In this document: positions 17,112 through 26,512 of the stretch, piece after piece
Layout of the letters: every line of letters starts with the position of its first letter
How positions within the stretch are numbered: the first letter of the stretch is position 1
NCBI GenBank assembly: GCA_020444065.1
Contig: JAHLLQ010000002.1
Coordinates: forward strand, 248,001-312,000
Direction: 5' to 3'
DNA length: 64,000 bases
Origin: a bacterium
Lineage (GTDB): Bacteria > Sumerlaeota > Sumerlaeia > SLMS01 > JAHLLQ01
Notes under the pieces: generated by a model
What the model saw: only the letters and a program-made list of their open reading frames with translations
What the model was told of the DNA's origin: nothing
Databases searched by the model: none
Translations under genes and position numbers: made by a program

Positions 17112-18539
17112 ATGAATGCATCCGAAGTCATCAAACTGATCGAAGAGAAGGGAATCCGGTTCGTGGACTTTAAGTTCATGGATTTCCCAGGGACCCAGCA
17201 GCACTTCACCGTGCCTTCCACCGCGGTCGACGCGGACACCTTTGAAGAAGGCCTGGGCTTCGACGGCTCGTCGATCCGCGGCTGGTCCACCATCGATCAG
17301 TCGGACATGCTTGTTATGCCGGACCCCGCGACTGCCATGGTCGACCCCTTCTCCGAGGTCCCGACCCTGACGATCGTCGGCAACATCGTCGACCCGATCA
17401 CCAAGGAGAAGTACAGCCGCGACCCGCGTAACACGGCCCTGAAGGCCGAGGCTTACCTGAAGTCCACGGGCATCGGCGACAGCGTCTTTGTCGGTCCCGA
17501 GCTCGAGTTCTTCGTCTTCAGCGAAGCCCGCATGGAGTACACCTCCAACACCGGCCTGTTCTACGTCGACTCTCCGGAAGGCATCTGGAATTCTGCAAAG
17601 GACGAGCGCGCCGACTTCGGGCGTCCAAACCTCGGGCACAAGATCGACCACAAGGGCGGCTACTTCCCCGCTCCCCCCACGGATACGCTGCACAACCTGC
17701 GTAGCGAGATCGTCGACATCATGATCTCCGCCGGCATGAACATCGAAGCGCACCACCACGAAGTCGCCACCGGTGGCCAGTGCGAGATCGACATGCGCTT
17801 CGACAAGATGACCCACATGGCCGACATGTGCGCTCTCTACAAGTACATCGTGAAGAACGTCTGCGCCCGCCACGGCCTGTCGGCGTGCTTCATGCCCAAG
17901 CCGCTGTTTGGCGACAATGGCTCCGGCATGCACACCCACATGTCGATCTGGAAGGACAGCAAGAACCTGTTCGCAGGCAATGGCTACGCCGGACTCAGCG
18001 AGCAGGCCCTGCACTTCATCGGCGGTATCCTGAAGCACGCCCGCTCGGTGTTGGCCTTCACGAACCCGACCACGAACAGCTACAAGCGCCTGGTGCCGGG
18101 CTACGAAGCACCGGTCAACCTGGCCTACAGCCAGCGCAACCGCAGTGCCGCCATCCGCATCCCGATGTACAGCCAGAGCGACAAGGCCAAGCGCATCGAG
18201 TTCCGTTGCCCGGACCCGAGCTGCAACCCGTACTGGGCATTCGCCGCGCTGCTGATGGCCGGCCTGGACGGCATCCAGAATCGCATTTCCCCGGGCGATC
18301 CGCTCGACAAGAACATCTACGATCTGCCCGCCGACGTGGCGAAGAGCATCCCGAAGGCCTGCGGCTCGCTGGACGAGGCGCTTCAGGCTCTCGAGGAAGA
18401 TCACGAGTTCCTGCTGAAGGGCGACGTGTTCACCGAGGATGTGATCGAGACTTGGATCGACTACAAGGTCGAGGCCGAAGTGGACGCGCTGCGCCTTCGC
18501 CCGCATCCCTACGAGTTCCTGTTGTACTACGACTGCTGA
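17112..18539 (+). CDS. glnA: glutamine synthetase, type I
   Basis: 475 residues, the usual GSI length. It makes glutamine from glutamate, ammonia and ATP as a cytoplasmic dodecamer. Family signatures are GFDGSSIRGW near the N-terminus, FVGPELEFFVF (metal site), MNIEAHHHEVATGGQCEID, the KPLFGDNGSGMHTHMS ATP-binding block and NRSAAIRIP. Tyr403 sits in KNIYDLP, the position adenylylated in GSI-beta enzymes, so adenylylation control is possible. It is followed 72 nt later by a P-II gene, the standard nitrogen-control pairing. Start ATG 17112 matches the family N-terminus. Confidence 0.97.
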   Translation: MNASEVIKLIEEKGIRFVDFKFMDFPGTQQHFTVPSTAVDADTFEEGLGFDGSSIRGWSTIDQSDMLVMPDPATAMVDPFSEVPTLTIVGNIVDPITKEKYSRDPRNTALKAEAYLKSTGIGDSVFVGPELEFFVFSEARMEYTSNTGLFYVDSPEGIWNSAKDERADFGRPNLGHKIDHKGGYFPAPPTDTLHNLRSEIVDIMISAGMNIEAHHHEVATGGQCEIDMRFDKMTHMADMCALYKYIVKNVCARHGLSACFMPKPLFGDNGSGMHTHMSIWKDSKNLFAGNGYAGLSEQALHFIGGILKHARSVLAFTNPTTNSYKRLVPGYEAPVNLAYSQRNRSAAIRIPMYSQSDKAKRIEFRCPDPSCNPYWAFAALLMAGLDGIQNRISPGDPLDKNIYDLPADVAKSIPKACGSLDEALQALEEDHEFLLKGDVFTEDVIETWIDYKVEAEVDALRLRPHPYEFLLYYDC

Positions 18540-18611
18540 GGGGAGTAAGAAGAAGGTTTCCTCGCAGGACGAGACCTCAATCCACGGACCCGACGAAGAG
18601 AGGGCGACCCC

Positions 18612-18950
18612 ATGAAAAAAATCGAAGCGATCATCAAACCGCACAAGATCGAGGATGTCCGGACAGCCCTGTCCAACATTGGCATCATCGGAATTACCGC
18701 CTGGGATGTGCGCGGCTTCGGCCGCCAGAAGGGCCACCAGGAACTCTATCGCGGCAGCGAGTATCAAGTGAGCTTCGTGCCGAAGATCAAACTCGAAGTC
18801 GTCGTTCCCGACGGCAAGGTGGACGAAGCGGTCGAAGCCATCACCGGCGCCGCCAAGTCCGGTACCATCGGCGACGGCAAGGTCTTCGTTGGCAGCGTCG
18901 AGCACTCTGTTCGCATCCGGACCGGCGAGACCGGCGAGGAAGCGCTCTGA
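18612..18950 (+). CDS. glnB: nitrogen regulatory protein P-II
   Basis: 112 residues, the normal P-II length. It is a trimeric sensor of ATP/ADP and 2-oxoglutarate that regulates glutamine synthetase control, ammonium transport or transcription. MKKIEAIIKPHKIEDVRTAL, then the T-loop GHQELYRGSEYQVSFVPK with Tyr51 (the uridylylation residue), and the C-terminal TGAAKSGTIGDGKVFV are all in place. Whether it is GlnB or GlnK cannot be decided: no amtB is adjacent and the partner is glnA, which favours GlnB-like use. Confidence 0.95.
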   Translation: MKKIEAIIKPHKIEDVRTALSNIGIIGITAWDVRGFGRQKGHQELYRGSEYQVSFVPKIKLEVVVPDGKVDEAVEAITGAAKSGTIGDGKVFVGSVEHSVRIRTGETGEEAL

Positions 18951-18989
18951 TCTCCACGGCAGAAAGCCGCACTCAACCCTAAACCAATC

Positions 18990-19017
18990 AACGACCCCGG
19001 CAATCGCCGGGGTCGTT
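18990..19017 (+). terminator. intrinsic terminator after the P-II gene
   Basis: AACGACCCCGGC (18990-19001) and GCCGGGGTCGTT (19006-19017) make a perfect 12-bp stem with loop AATC, followed by TTC. It closes the glnA-glnB unit and separates it from mnmE. Confidence 0.85.
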
Positions 19018-19074
19018 TTCTGTCGCGCGCATTCTCCGCTTCCCCCCGATCGGTCGCTGGCCTAGATTCTTCGC

Positions 19075-20481
19075 ATGGCGCGCTACGTTTCATCGGAAGG
19101 CATTCGCGATATCATCTGCGCTCGGGCGACCGCACCGGGGGCGGGGGCAATCGCGATCGTTCGCCTGAGCGGAAACGGCTGTCACGACCTGGCGCGTTCA
19201 GTTTTTCGTCCATACGCAGGCGATCTCGCCGACCCAGATCCAGGGCGCATGATCCTCGGTCATGTTTGCCAGCCAGAGGGGGAGCGCATCGAGGAGGGGT
19301 TTGCCATCTTCTGGCGCGGACCCCGTTCATACACTGGCGAGGATATGGTCGAGTTCCAAACCCACGGCAGCCCGGTCGGAGTCTCGCAGGTCCTGGAGGC
19401 CTGCCAGGTCGCTGGCGCACGCCTGGCGCGGCCTGGAGAATTCACACGGCGTGCCTATTTGAATGGGAAGATGGATCTCGCGCAGGCGGAGGCTGTCTGT
19501 GACCTGATCTCAGCGCATACGGAGGCCGCTGCGCGGGCGGCACTGGCGCAACTCGGTGGCGGTCTGTCGGATCGGCTCGAAGCCATCCGCGATCGCCTGG
19601 TGCCGGTCGCAGCCGAACTCGAAGCCTCGGTCGATTACCCGGAGGAAGGACTGGAGTTCGCGACGCGCGATCGATTGCTCGCGGCAATCGAGGAATCGCG
19701 CAGAGAACTCGGCCGCCTGCTCGAGTCGGCGCAGCGTGGGACACACCTGCGTGACGGCGTTCGCCTGGTGCTCGGCGGTCGACCAAATGCCGGGAAGTCG
19801 AGCCTGTTCAATCTGCTCGTGCGGCGAGAGCGCGCGCTGGTGACGCCTCATCCCGGCACAACGCGCGACACCGTGGAGGCTGAATTCGATCTGGCTGGCA
19901 TCCCGGTGACGATCGTGGACACGGCGGGATTGCGCGCGGATGCTGGGGAGATCGAAGCAATGGGCATCGAGCGTGCCCTCGGCGAGTTTCGAGCCGCCGA
20001 TCTGGTGCTGTTCCTGATCGATGCCTCCGGACCCGATCCTCGCGCGATCGAGGAGTACTCGCACGTCAGCGATCGTCCGCACTTCGTTGTGGCCAACAAA
20101 CTCGACGCGGCCAATGCGGCCGAAGCGGCCGCGCTGCCCGATCGATTCCACGGTCCCGGGCGACGGGGATTCCTGGCTCTCTCAGCAAAAACGAGGGACG
20201 GAGTCGCAGAGCTCGAACGGCGACTTGTCGATTTCCTGGGCCGGGCTGAGGAACGCGCGGAAGGGGCGTTGGTCACCAATCGCCGTCACGTCGACGCCAT
20301 TCGCACTGCGGCGCAGGAGCTTGTGTCCGCGGCTGAGGGACTGGCTGCCGATCAGAGCCCCGAACTGCTCGTCGTCAGTCTCACCGAGGCCATCGGTTCG
20401 CTCGACACGATAACGGGCCGCCAGGGATTGGACGAAGATGTCCTGGACGCCATCTTTGCCACCTTCTGTCTCGGGAAGTAA
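19075..20481 (+). CDS. mnmE: tRNA uridine-5-carboxymethylaminomethyl modification GTPase
   Basis: 468 residues. With MnmG it modifies the wobble uridine of several tRNAs using a folate-bound one-carbon unit. The N-terminal domain starts DIICARATAPGAGAIAIVRLSG. The inserted G domain has GRPNAGKSS (G1), TTRDTVE (G2), DTAGLR (G3), NKLD (G4) and a SAK-like G5. The C-terminus is FCLGK, with the conserved Cys used in catalysis (usually FCIGK). It appears monocistronic, with a terminator upstream and a convergent gene 6 nt after its stop. Confidence 0.97.
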   Translation: MARYVSSEGIRDIICARATAPGAGAIAIVRLSGNGCHDLARSVFRPYAGDLADPDPGRMILGHVCQPEGERIEEGFAIFWRGPRSYTGEDMVEFQTHGSPVGVSQVLEACQVAGARLARPGEFTRRAYLNGKMDLAQAEAVCDLISAHTEAAARAALAQLGGGLSDRLEAIRDRLVPVAAELEASVDYPEEGLEFATRDRLLAAIEESRRELGRLLESAQRGTHLRDGVRLVLGGRPNAGKSSLFNLLVRRERALVTPHPGTTRDTVEAEFDLAGIPVTIVDTAGLRADAGEIEAMGIERALGEFRAADLVLFLIDASGPDPRAIEEYSHVSDRPHFVVANKLDAANAAEAAALPDRFHGPGRRGFLALSAKTRDGVAELERRLVDFLGRAEERAEGALVTNRRHVDAIRTAAQELVSAAEGLAADQSPELLVVSLTEAIGSLDTITGRQGLDEDVLDAIFATFCLGK

Positions 20482-20487
20482 TCCATC

Positions 20488-22581
20488 TCAATCCCACGGG
20501 TTGCGATCCGTCGGATCGGCGGTATTCATGAAGATATCGCCGGCGCTCTTGATGCCGTTCGTGGGATCGTAGACTTGACCGATGCTGAGTTGTCGACGGT
20601 AGAGGTAGTACTCTCCCGAGCGCGCCAAGCCGTCTCCAGAGTCCAAGCCTTCGATGTCGAATGCCTCACCCGTTGTCTCATCGAGTTCACCGAGCACAGC
20701 TTGTCCCTCCGGCGGGGGAGCAGAGCCTCTGCAACCGTCCTGAATCCACTGCCGATAGCGCTCCTTCGATTCCGGCGTCTCTACAGTGATCACGGGTTTC
20801 ATGACACGAGGGGGTGCTGGGCCTCGCTTCCCTTTCTTCGCCCATTCCGCAAAACGCGCGCGCGACTCGGCCGTCTCCACTTCCTTCACTCCGGTCGTCC
20901 GCTCATCAATCTTCCAATCGGGACCGACAGAGATAATCCATGCAGGATCGGTATTCGTGATCGTATAGCTACAGTATACGCCGGGTGCGCAGACATCGTA
21001 CGGGAGACCGTTCGGGAATTGCTCAACCAGTCCCGTCAGCGTTGTGGCGAGTTGCCCCTTTGGGGGGAACGGGTACTTGCGCTCGGCTGGAACATCGACA
21101 AAGATATCACCTCGATCGCTGGTGAGGTTTCTGTCGAACTTGATGGCAGCGTGATCGTCTTTGCCGTCGGGCCCCAGGCTGTAGACTGCAAAGACTTCGT
21201 CCCGCTCTGGAACAATGCCGAACCGGATCATTTCGCCATTCGGAGCGTACGGGTCATCCGGCAAGCCATCGGGAAGCATCAACTCGAAGTCCTCCGGCGT
21301 TCGAGGCCAATCGTTCGTGATCAGATAGTGATGCCTTGCCGCGATGGCTGCTACCGTGGTTGCCGCGATTGCCAGTCGCTGTAGCCGCTCCTTCTCCACA
21401 CCATTGAAATCACTATCGCCCAGGTAGAACTTCTCCCAGCCGCTGGCGCCTGCGCGCACAAGCGATGCCTCATCGAGATGCGCTTGCCTGATCCTTGGGA
21501 ATTCCGCAGCGATCTCATCCGCTGTTTCCATTCCATCGAGAAATGCCAACTCAAGACCTCCCCAAGCATTTCCGCGAATCACGGCTCCCACCGCGCACTT
21601 CCCGATTTCGTTTCCTTCTTCAGACATCTTCGCGCCGAACTGATGGACACCGAACAGGATATCGAGGGCCCGCTCGCGTTCGCCACGGATCAGCGCGAAG
21701 TCGGCCTCAACGCACGCAGCACGCGCCGCATCGCGAAGTGGAAAGGGGCTCTTTGCATCCCTCATCACCATTGGCTGATTCGGTGAACGCGTTGTGTAAT
21801 CGTGCGTAACGGCTGCGAATCGATCGAGTAGATCCTCTGTCGAAGGGCCAACGGGTGAACCATCTTCGAAGTCCGATCCGAGGAGTGCTGAGATGTTCTT
21901 GCCTTCCTGATCCAGGCGGCGAGTCCCTCTGGTTCGTTGCAGAGATTCGATTGCGAATTCATCGGCGAGGAATCCGGTGTTCCCGAAGCTGTCCTCGTAA
22001 GACTTGATCAACTCATCGCACCGTTCATTGTCCTGCGTTGTCAGTGCGAGATCGATTTCTGCCAGTCGTATCAACCGATTCTTGTTGTATGGGCGGCGCA
22101 ACTCCATCATCACAGACCGCGACTTGTCCAAGTCTCTCTCTTTCCAGAGTTTCAGGAAGTCCACGAACTGCGGATCCGGAACACGCATCATGAACAGAGG
22201 AATGCGCTCCTCAGCCTCCAGCTTTGCCAACATCCGCAAGTCGGGCTCCATTTCCTTTCGCGATGTCCAAATCAGATCGTAGCCATCACCGGTTGCGGAT
22301 TCGTCGAGCAATATCCAGCGGGCCATTCCTGCTCCATCGTCATTTCCAATCCGATGCCCGGCAGAAACAAGCCATCGCTTTCCGATTCGTATGAATTCGT
22401 AGCCCGTTCGATAGGACGGCGCGTTCAAGACTTCGACTTCCGCCTTCCCGAGCGATGGTCTCAGACTGATGCACTCGTGACTCATCCGAAAATAGTAGTA
22501 TTCCTCGCCATCACCGCATCCGGCCAGCAGCGCGATCACCGTACTCAGCAGCAGTACCTGGATATACAATGAACGGCGCAT
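20488..22581 (-). CDS. lipoprotein of a tandem paralogous family with pilin-signature modules
   Basis: 697 residues from ATG 22581; the lipobox LLAGC places the lipidated Cys at 22. After an N-terminal beta-rich part and a helical middle (FMMRVPDPQFVDF, NRLIRLAEIDLAL, RRLDQEGKNISALL) come two C-terminal modules. Module 1 (~430-495) reads LPDGLPDDPYAPNG, then VYSLGPDGKDD, then DRGDIF. Module 2 (~522-690) reads FPNGLPYD, then SVGPD, then YDPTNGIKSAGDIF. The motif order DP-SxGPD-(YDPTNG)-GDI is the one at the end of the GspG-like pilin at 13500. This is the most diverged of the four and lies 86 nt after the previous one. Function unknown. Confidence 0.75.
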   Translation of the reverse strand: MRRSLYIQVLLLSTVIALLAGCGDGEEYYYFRMSHECISLRPSLGKAEVEVLNAPSYRTGYEFIRIGKRWLVSAGHRIGNDDGAGMARWILLDESATGDGYDLIWTSRKEMEPDLRMLAKLEAEERIPLFMMRVPDPQFVDFLKLWKERDLDKSRSVMMELRRPYNKNRLIRLAEIDLALTTQDNERCDELIKSYEDSFGNTGFLADEFAIESLQRTRGTRRLDQEGKNISALLGSDFEDGSPVGPSTEDLLDRFAAVTHDYTTRSPNQPMVMRDAKSPFPLRDAARAACVEADFALIRGERERALDILFGVHQFGAKMSEEGNEIGKCAVGAVIRGNAWGGLELAFLDGMETADEIAAEFPRIRQAHLDEASLVRAGASGWEKFYLGDSDFNGVEKERLQRLAIAATTVAAIAARHHYLITNDWPRTPEDFELMLPDGLPDDPYAPNGEMIRFGIVPERDEVFAVYSLGPDGKDDHAAIKFDRNLTSDRGDIFVDVPAERKYPFPPKGQLATTLTGLVEQFPNGLPYDVCAPGVYCSYTITNTDPAWIISVGPDWKIDERTTGVKEVETAESRARFAEWAKKGKRGPAPPRVMKPVITVETPESKERYRQWIQDGCRGSAPPPEGQAVLGELDETTGEAFDIEGLDSGDGLARSGEYYLYRRQLSIGQVYDPTNGIKSAGDIFMNTADPTDRNPWD

Positions 22582-22667
22582 GCGCCTGCTCTCTCTCGGT
22601 TCCTTAGATGAACACACGTTGCAGGAATCCGCCTCACCGAGCAAGAGGGATCATTCTGCGCAACGTG

Positions 22668-24566
22668 TCACTTCAGAATCGGCGGCGTGCGATCGCTCGG
22701 ATCGGCTGTGTCGAAGAACAAGTCACCGCTGCTGACGACGCCATTCGTGGGATCGTACATCGGTTCGATCGTCATCTCCGAATACAAGGTGTAGAAGCCG
22801 TCCGATGTCGTGATCCCATTTCCGGGTGCGATCCCATCCAGACTACTGAGTTTGTTTCCCCATGTGCCTCCATGCTTGTAGGCTGAGTCTGTATCGGGGC
22901 CGGACGACACAATCCAGGCCGGATCCGTGTTGGTGACGGTGTAGCTCTCGCCGCGCGTGTCCGCGAACGGATCGGGCGGCAGACCGTTCGGAAACTGATT
23001 CATGATGCCTCGTAGAGTCCTACTGAGTCGGTGTTCCGACGGAAATGGATATTCACGTTCGCGTGGGATGCGCAGAAAGATATCGCCGGGGCTGAGCGAA
23101 CCGTTGGTCGGATCATACGCAAGACTGGCCTGCTGATCCTTCTTGTCCGGGCCAATGCTGTAGAGGGTCCACTGATCGAGATCTTCAATGAACCGCAGCG
23201 GAGAGCCTTTGACATCGAACGGATCCACGTCCGGTCCATCCGGCAGCAGCGGGGAGAAATCCCCCCTTCCCAACGGGAATTCACCCGTTTCCAGAAAATG
23301 GTACTTAGCCGCAGCAGCCGTGTGCAGCAGCGACAGATGCGTAAACGCCGCTGTACGGCGGAACCAGACTTCCCCGCCCAAGTACTGTGGCGGGCATTCA
23401 GACCACCAATCGACTTCTCGCGGTTGCTGAAGTTCTACCTCCTCCTGCCATGCCGCATCGAGCCGTGGGAACTCGTTTCTGATCTGATCCGGAGCCGTCA
23501 GTGCATCCAGATAAGCGTATCCGAGACTTGGCAGCAGCGTGGCTCGACAGGCGACACCAATCAGTTCCGCGATCAGTGTCTCGGAATCGCGAGAGAGAAT
23601 TTGCGCCATCGTATACGTGCCAAGCAGCAAATCCAATGCATCGCCGGATCGTCCCTGCATCATCGCGAAATCGGCCTCGATGCGTGCGACCTTAGTCGCG
23701 ACCTGGAATCCCAGGAAGTTGAGAATTCCCTCTCTCGGCATGATTAGCGGGCGATCGAGGGAGCGCGCAGTGTTCCGCAGAGTGACGCTAGCCAGGTAGG
23801 CGAGCATCTGATCCAACGGCAACCGCAGCTCCGTGCTTCTCCCAATCAACCCGGGAAGCAATGCGCGGATACTCGTGCCCTCTCTTGCCATGCGACGGGC
23901 TTCACATCGGTCGTGCATCGCAGCGATTGCCTGTCGATCGAAAGCACGACCGCTCTCGCTAAAATCCCGTGTGTAGGCGCCGGCCAGAAGGACGAGACGC
24001 TCATCATCGCCGAGCGCCAATGCGGTGTCGAACTGAGCGATCCGAGACAGCCGATCGCCCGGGTGATCGGCCACCAGTTGCCGCGCCAGCACGGAGGCTT
24101 CCTCAAGATCCCTGCTATTCCACAACTCGATCAGATCGGCGAATCGCTCGTCAGAGACACGCATCAGCGTGGATTCGATGCGATCCACAGCAATCAGAGA
24201 CGCGAGGACATCATCCGTGGGTACCTCGGGCATTCCCGTCGCGATGAGATCGTACCCCAGCCCTAACGGCGAGGGATCGAGTAGATACCAAGTATCATAG
24301 CTGCAATCCCAATGCTCCTGCTCGACCTCCGTGTGAACCTGAAGAAGAAACCGGCCGCGTATGCTCCGCAGCGAGTGCTCCATCGTCATGTTCGTATCGC
24401 CATAGGGTTCACTCGCCTCGGCCACAACCCATCCGTCGACTGTCTTCTCGACACGAAGGAGCACACCGCCGCGCACGTAGTACAACGTCGACCCCTCCGC
24501 CCAGGCCGCTGCGTTTGGAAGCATCACCGCGAATAGGACAAGCCAACCGATGGCGAACTTCTTCAT
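22668..24566 (-). CDS. secreted protein of the tandem paralogous family
   Basis: 632 residues. It differs from its three siblings in having an ordinary signal peptide (MKKFAIGW...NAAAWA) with no lipobox Cys. The middle region keeps the family helices (DRLSRIAQFDTALALGDDE, ARRMAREGTSIRALLPG, TAPDQIRNEFPRLDAAW). Module 1 (~437-497): LLPDGPDVDPFD, LYSIGPDKKDQ, YDPTNGSLSPGDIF. Module 2 (~524-616): FPNGLPPDPF, SSGPD, YDPTNGVVSSGDLFF, ending in DPSDRTPP. Its start overlaps the stop of the upstream paralogue (ATGA). It may be released to the periplasm while the others are membrane-anchored. Function unknown. Confidence 0.75.
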   Translation of the reverse strand: MKKFAIGWLVLFAVMLPNAAAWAEGSTLYYVRGGVLLRVEKTVDGWVVAEASEPYGDTNMTMEHSLRSIRGRFLLQVHTEVEQEHWDCSYDTWYLLDPSPLGLGYDLIATGMPEVPTDDVLASLIAVDRIESTLMRVSDERFADLIELWNSRDLEEASVLARQLVADHPGDRLSRIAQFDTALALGDDERLVLLAGAYTRDFSESGRAFDRQAIAAMHDRCEARRMAREGTSIRALLPGLIGRSTELRLPLDQMLAYLASVTLRNTARSLDRPLIMPREGILNFLGFQVATKVARIEADFAMMQGRSGDALDLLLGTYTMAQILSRDSETLIAELIGVACRATLLPSLGYAYLDALTAPDQIRNEFPRLDAAWQEEVELQQPREVDWWSECPPQYLGGEVWFRRTAAFTHLSLLHTAAAAKYHFLETGEFPLGRGDFSPLLPDGPDVDPFDVKGSPLRFIEDLDQWTLYSIGPDKKDQQASLAYDPTNGSLSPGDIFLRIPREREYPFPSEHRLSRTLRGIMNQFPNGLPPDPFADTRGESYTVTNTDPAWIVSSGPDTDSAYKHGGTWGNKLSSLDGIAPGNGITTSDGFYTLYSEMTIEPMYDPTNGVVSSGDLFFDTADPSDRTPPILK

Positions 24567-26512
24567 TGTTCAAACTCCTGATTGCGGAATGGCGGCGTGC
24601 GATCACTCGGATCGGCCATGTTGAAGAACAAGTCGCCATCGCTTCTGATACCGTTCGTAGGGTCATACGGTGCGTCGAGGAGCATCGTGTCTCGCAGGAT
24701 GTATTGTCTTCCGAGCGTGGCTATTCCGTCCCCCTTTTTGATCCGGTGGGCCTGGTCAACGAGCGAGTCAATCACCTGGCTGCTCTCCTCTTCCGCGTCC
24801 ATATTCGGACCAACAGAAAGAATCAAAGCAGGATCGGTGTGCGTGATGGTGTAGCTTGCGATGCGATTTCTTGCGAATGGATCCGGCGGAAGGCCATTCG
24901 GGAATTGCTTCAATAACTCCGGTGCGGTCGTTGCCAACTCCCCAGGGGGTGGAAACGGATACTCGCGTTCGCGCGGAATGTCCGTGAAGATGTCGCCGGC
25001 GCTGATTGTTCCATTCGTTGGATCGTACGAGAACGTGGCCTGTTGATCTGCCTCATCCGGACCGAGGCTGTAGATTGTGAAGACATTTTCCCGTTCCGGA
25101 ACGAGGCGAGTACGCAGGCGGCGCCCTTCAGGATCGAAAGGATCCGGGTCGGGCCCAGCCGGCAGCAGGGGAGCGAAGTCTCGCGGACTCGAAGGGAACT
25201 CGCCGGACCTGAAGAGGCGGTGTTTCACCGGGGCCGCAGAGTGTACGAGAGCGGTATGCGTCAGGGAGACCTTCTTGCGCGTGTCGTACTCGAGTCTGTT
25301 CCATCGCTCGATCTGCCAGAAATCCCATGTTTGACCAGGCTTCCTTCCCTGGATCTTCAGTTCCTGCTTGTATGCATCGTTGATGACCGGAAAGAAGTAA
25401 GCGATCTGATCCGAGGTCGTCATTGCATTCAGGTATACGGTTTCAATTCCCCGAATTGAGATCGAGCGTACGGCGATACCGATCAGATCATCGATGATAT
25501 CATCTCGATCTCGAGAAAAGAGAAGTCCGGCCTGCCAACTTCCCTTCAGGGTATGGATTGGCCCATCGACTTTTCCTTGCAACATTCTGGAATCGGCAAT
25601 GACCCGTGCAAGTTTCGCGCGCATCGCGAGATTCAGGTATTTGGGCAGATCGTCATTGTCCGTGAGAATCAGGTGGTTCTTCGAGTTGCAGGTCGTGTAT
25701 TCGGGTGTCAGCGATCGAAAATGTTCCATCATTTCTTCAATCGATTCCGATGATCCCGAATCGCTGTCATCCTCCGACTCAAGAATGCTGCAGAGATTCT
25801 TGCCTTCTCGATCCAACCGTCGGGCGTCTTGCGTTTTGCGCATGGCTTCTATAGCCAACTGATCGACCTGGAGTCCCGTGGCCTCGAACTCGCGGGCATA
25901 GGAATCGATCAGGCGATCGTAACGCACTTCGTTTTCGACGCCCATGGCGGCATCGATCTCCGCCAGTCGGAACAGACGATCCTCGGGATGACGTTGGGCA
26001 AGGTCTGTGGCGAGAGCTTCCGCCTCTTCGAACCGACCTTCCCGCCACGCTGCAAACAGATCGAGAAACTTCGGATCGTGGATCTCCATCATGAAGAGTT
26101 CGACGCGACCTTCGGAATGTTCAAAACTCTCCAGTATTTCTTCTTTGGAGGGGAGATATCCCCCCCAGTAGTAGACCGCGCGCCCGATAGCATCGTAACC
26201 AAGGCCGGTTGGTGATTCCTCCAGCAGGTACCAGCTTCGGGTTTTCGGTTCTTCCTTCTCCGGGACAAAGGCCCGCGCAGCCAGAATGATCCGATCGCCT
26301 TCCCGTTCCGCTTCGAATTCCCAGCGATACTCCAGATCGGAATCTGGTGGACCGAGTTTCTCTACATCGTATCCATCCGCCGTCTCCGTCAGACGAATCG
26401 GTTCGCCCAGCCGCAAGTAGTACATCGGCGCCTCCTGCTCTTCACCACACCCCCCAAGGCAAGCCAGCCCAGCCAGCAGCAGGACGCCGATCCAAAGCTT
26501 GGAAGACTTCAT
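24563..26512 (-). CDS. lipoprotein of the tandem paralogous family
   Basis: 649 residues with a lipobox LGGC (Cys22) in a signal peptide nearly identical at DNA level to that of the next upstream paralogue. Family blocks: an N-terminal domain with YYLRLGEPIRLTE and WYLLEESPTGLGYDA, then FMMEIHDPKFLDLFAAWREGRF, DRLFRLAEIDAAM and RRLDREGKNLCSILES. Module 1 (~447-508): LLPAGPDPDPFDPEG, IYSLGPDEADQQA, YDPTNGTISAGDIF. Module 2 (~536-630): FPNGLPPDPF, SVGPN, YDPTNGIRSDGDLFF. Four-base overlaps with both neighbours show strict translational coupling. Function unknown. Confidence 0.75.
   Translation of the reverse strand: MKSSKLWIGVLLLAGLACLGGCGEEQEAPMYYLRLGEPIRLTETADGYDVEKLGPPDSDLEYRWEFEAEREGDRIILAARAFVPEKEEPKTRSWYLLEESPTGLGYDAIGRAVYYWGGYLPSKEEILESFEHSEGRVELFMMEIHDPKFLDLFAAWREGRFEEAEALATDLAQRHPEDRLFRLAEIDAAMGVENEVRYDRLIDSYAREFEATGLQVDQLAIEAMRKTQDARRLDREGKNLCSILESEDDSDSGSSESIEEMMEHFRSLTPEYTTCNSKNHLILTDNDDLPKYLNLAMRAKLARVIADSRMLQGKVDGPIHTLKGSWQAGLLFSRDRDDIIDDLIGIAVRSISIRGIETVYLNAMTTSDQIAYFFPVINDAYKQELKIQGRKPGQTWDFWQIERWNRLEYDTRKKVSLTHTALVHSAAPVKHRLFRSGEFPSSPRDFAPLLPAGPDPDPFDPEGRRLRTRLVPERENVFTIYSLGPDEADQQATFSYDPTNGTISAGDIFTDIPREREYPFPPPGELATTAPELLKQFPNGLPPDPFARNRIASYTITHTDPALILSVGPNMDAEEESSQVIDSLVDQAHRIKKGDGIATLGRQYILRDTMLLDAPYDPTNGIRSDGDLFFNMADPSDRTPPFRNQEFEQ
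24876..24970. repeat. 95-bp segment near-identical to 26966-27060
   Basis: Inside the paralogue at 24563. It matches 26966-27060 at 94 of 95 positions, while flanking coding sequence drops quickly to ordinary paralogue divergence. It encodes the strand between modules 1 and 2 (REREYPFPPPGEL ... FPNGLPPDP). Confidence 0.75.
26448..26512. repeat. 65-bp signal-peptide segment near-identical to 28559-28623
   Basis: The first 65 coding bases of the 24563 lipoprotein match those of the 26509 lipoprotein (28559-28623) at 63 of 65 positions, far above the match in the following mature part. It covers the signal peptide and lipobox. Confidence 0.75.

Noticed and set aside
16986-18905. 639-codon minus-strand open frame
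   Set aside because: Antisense to glnA and the P-II gene, which are unmistakable.
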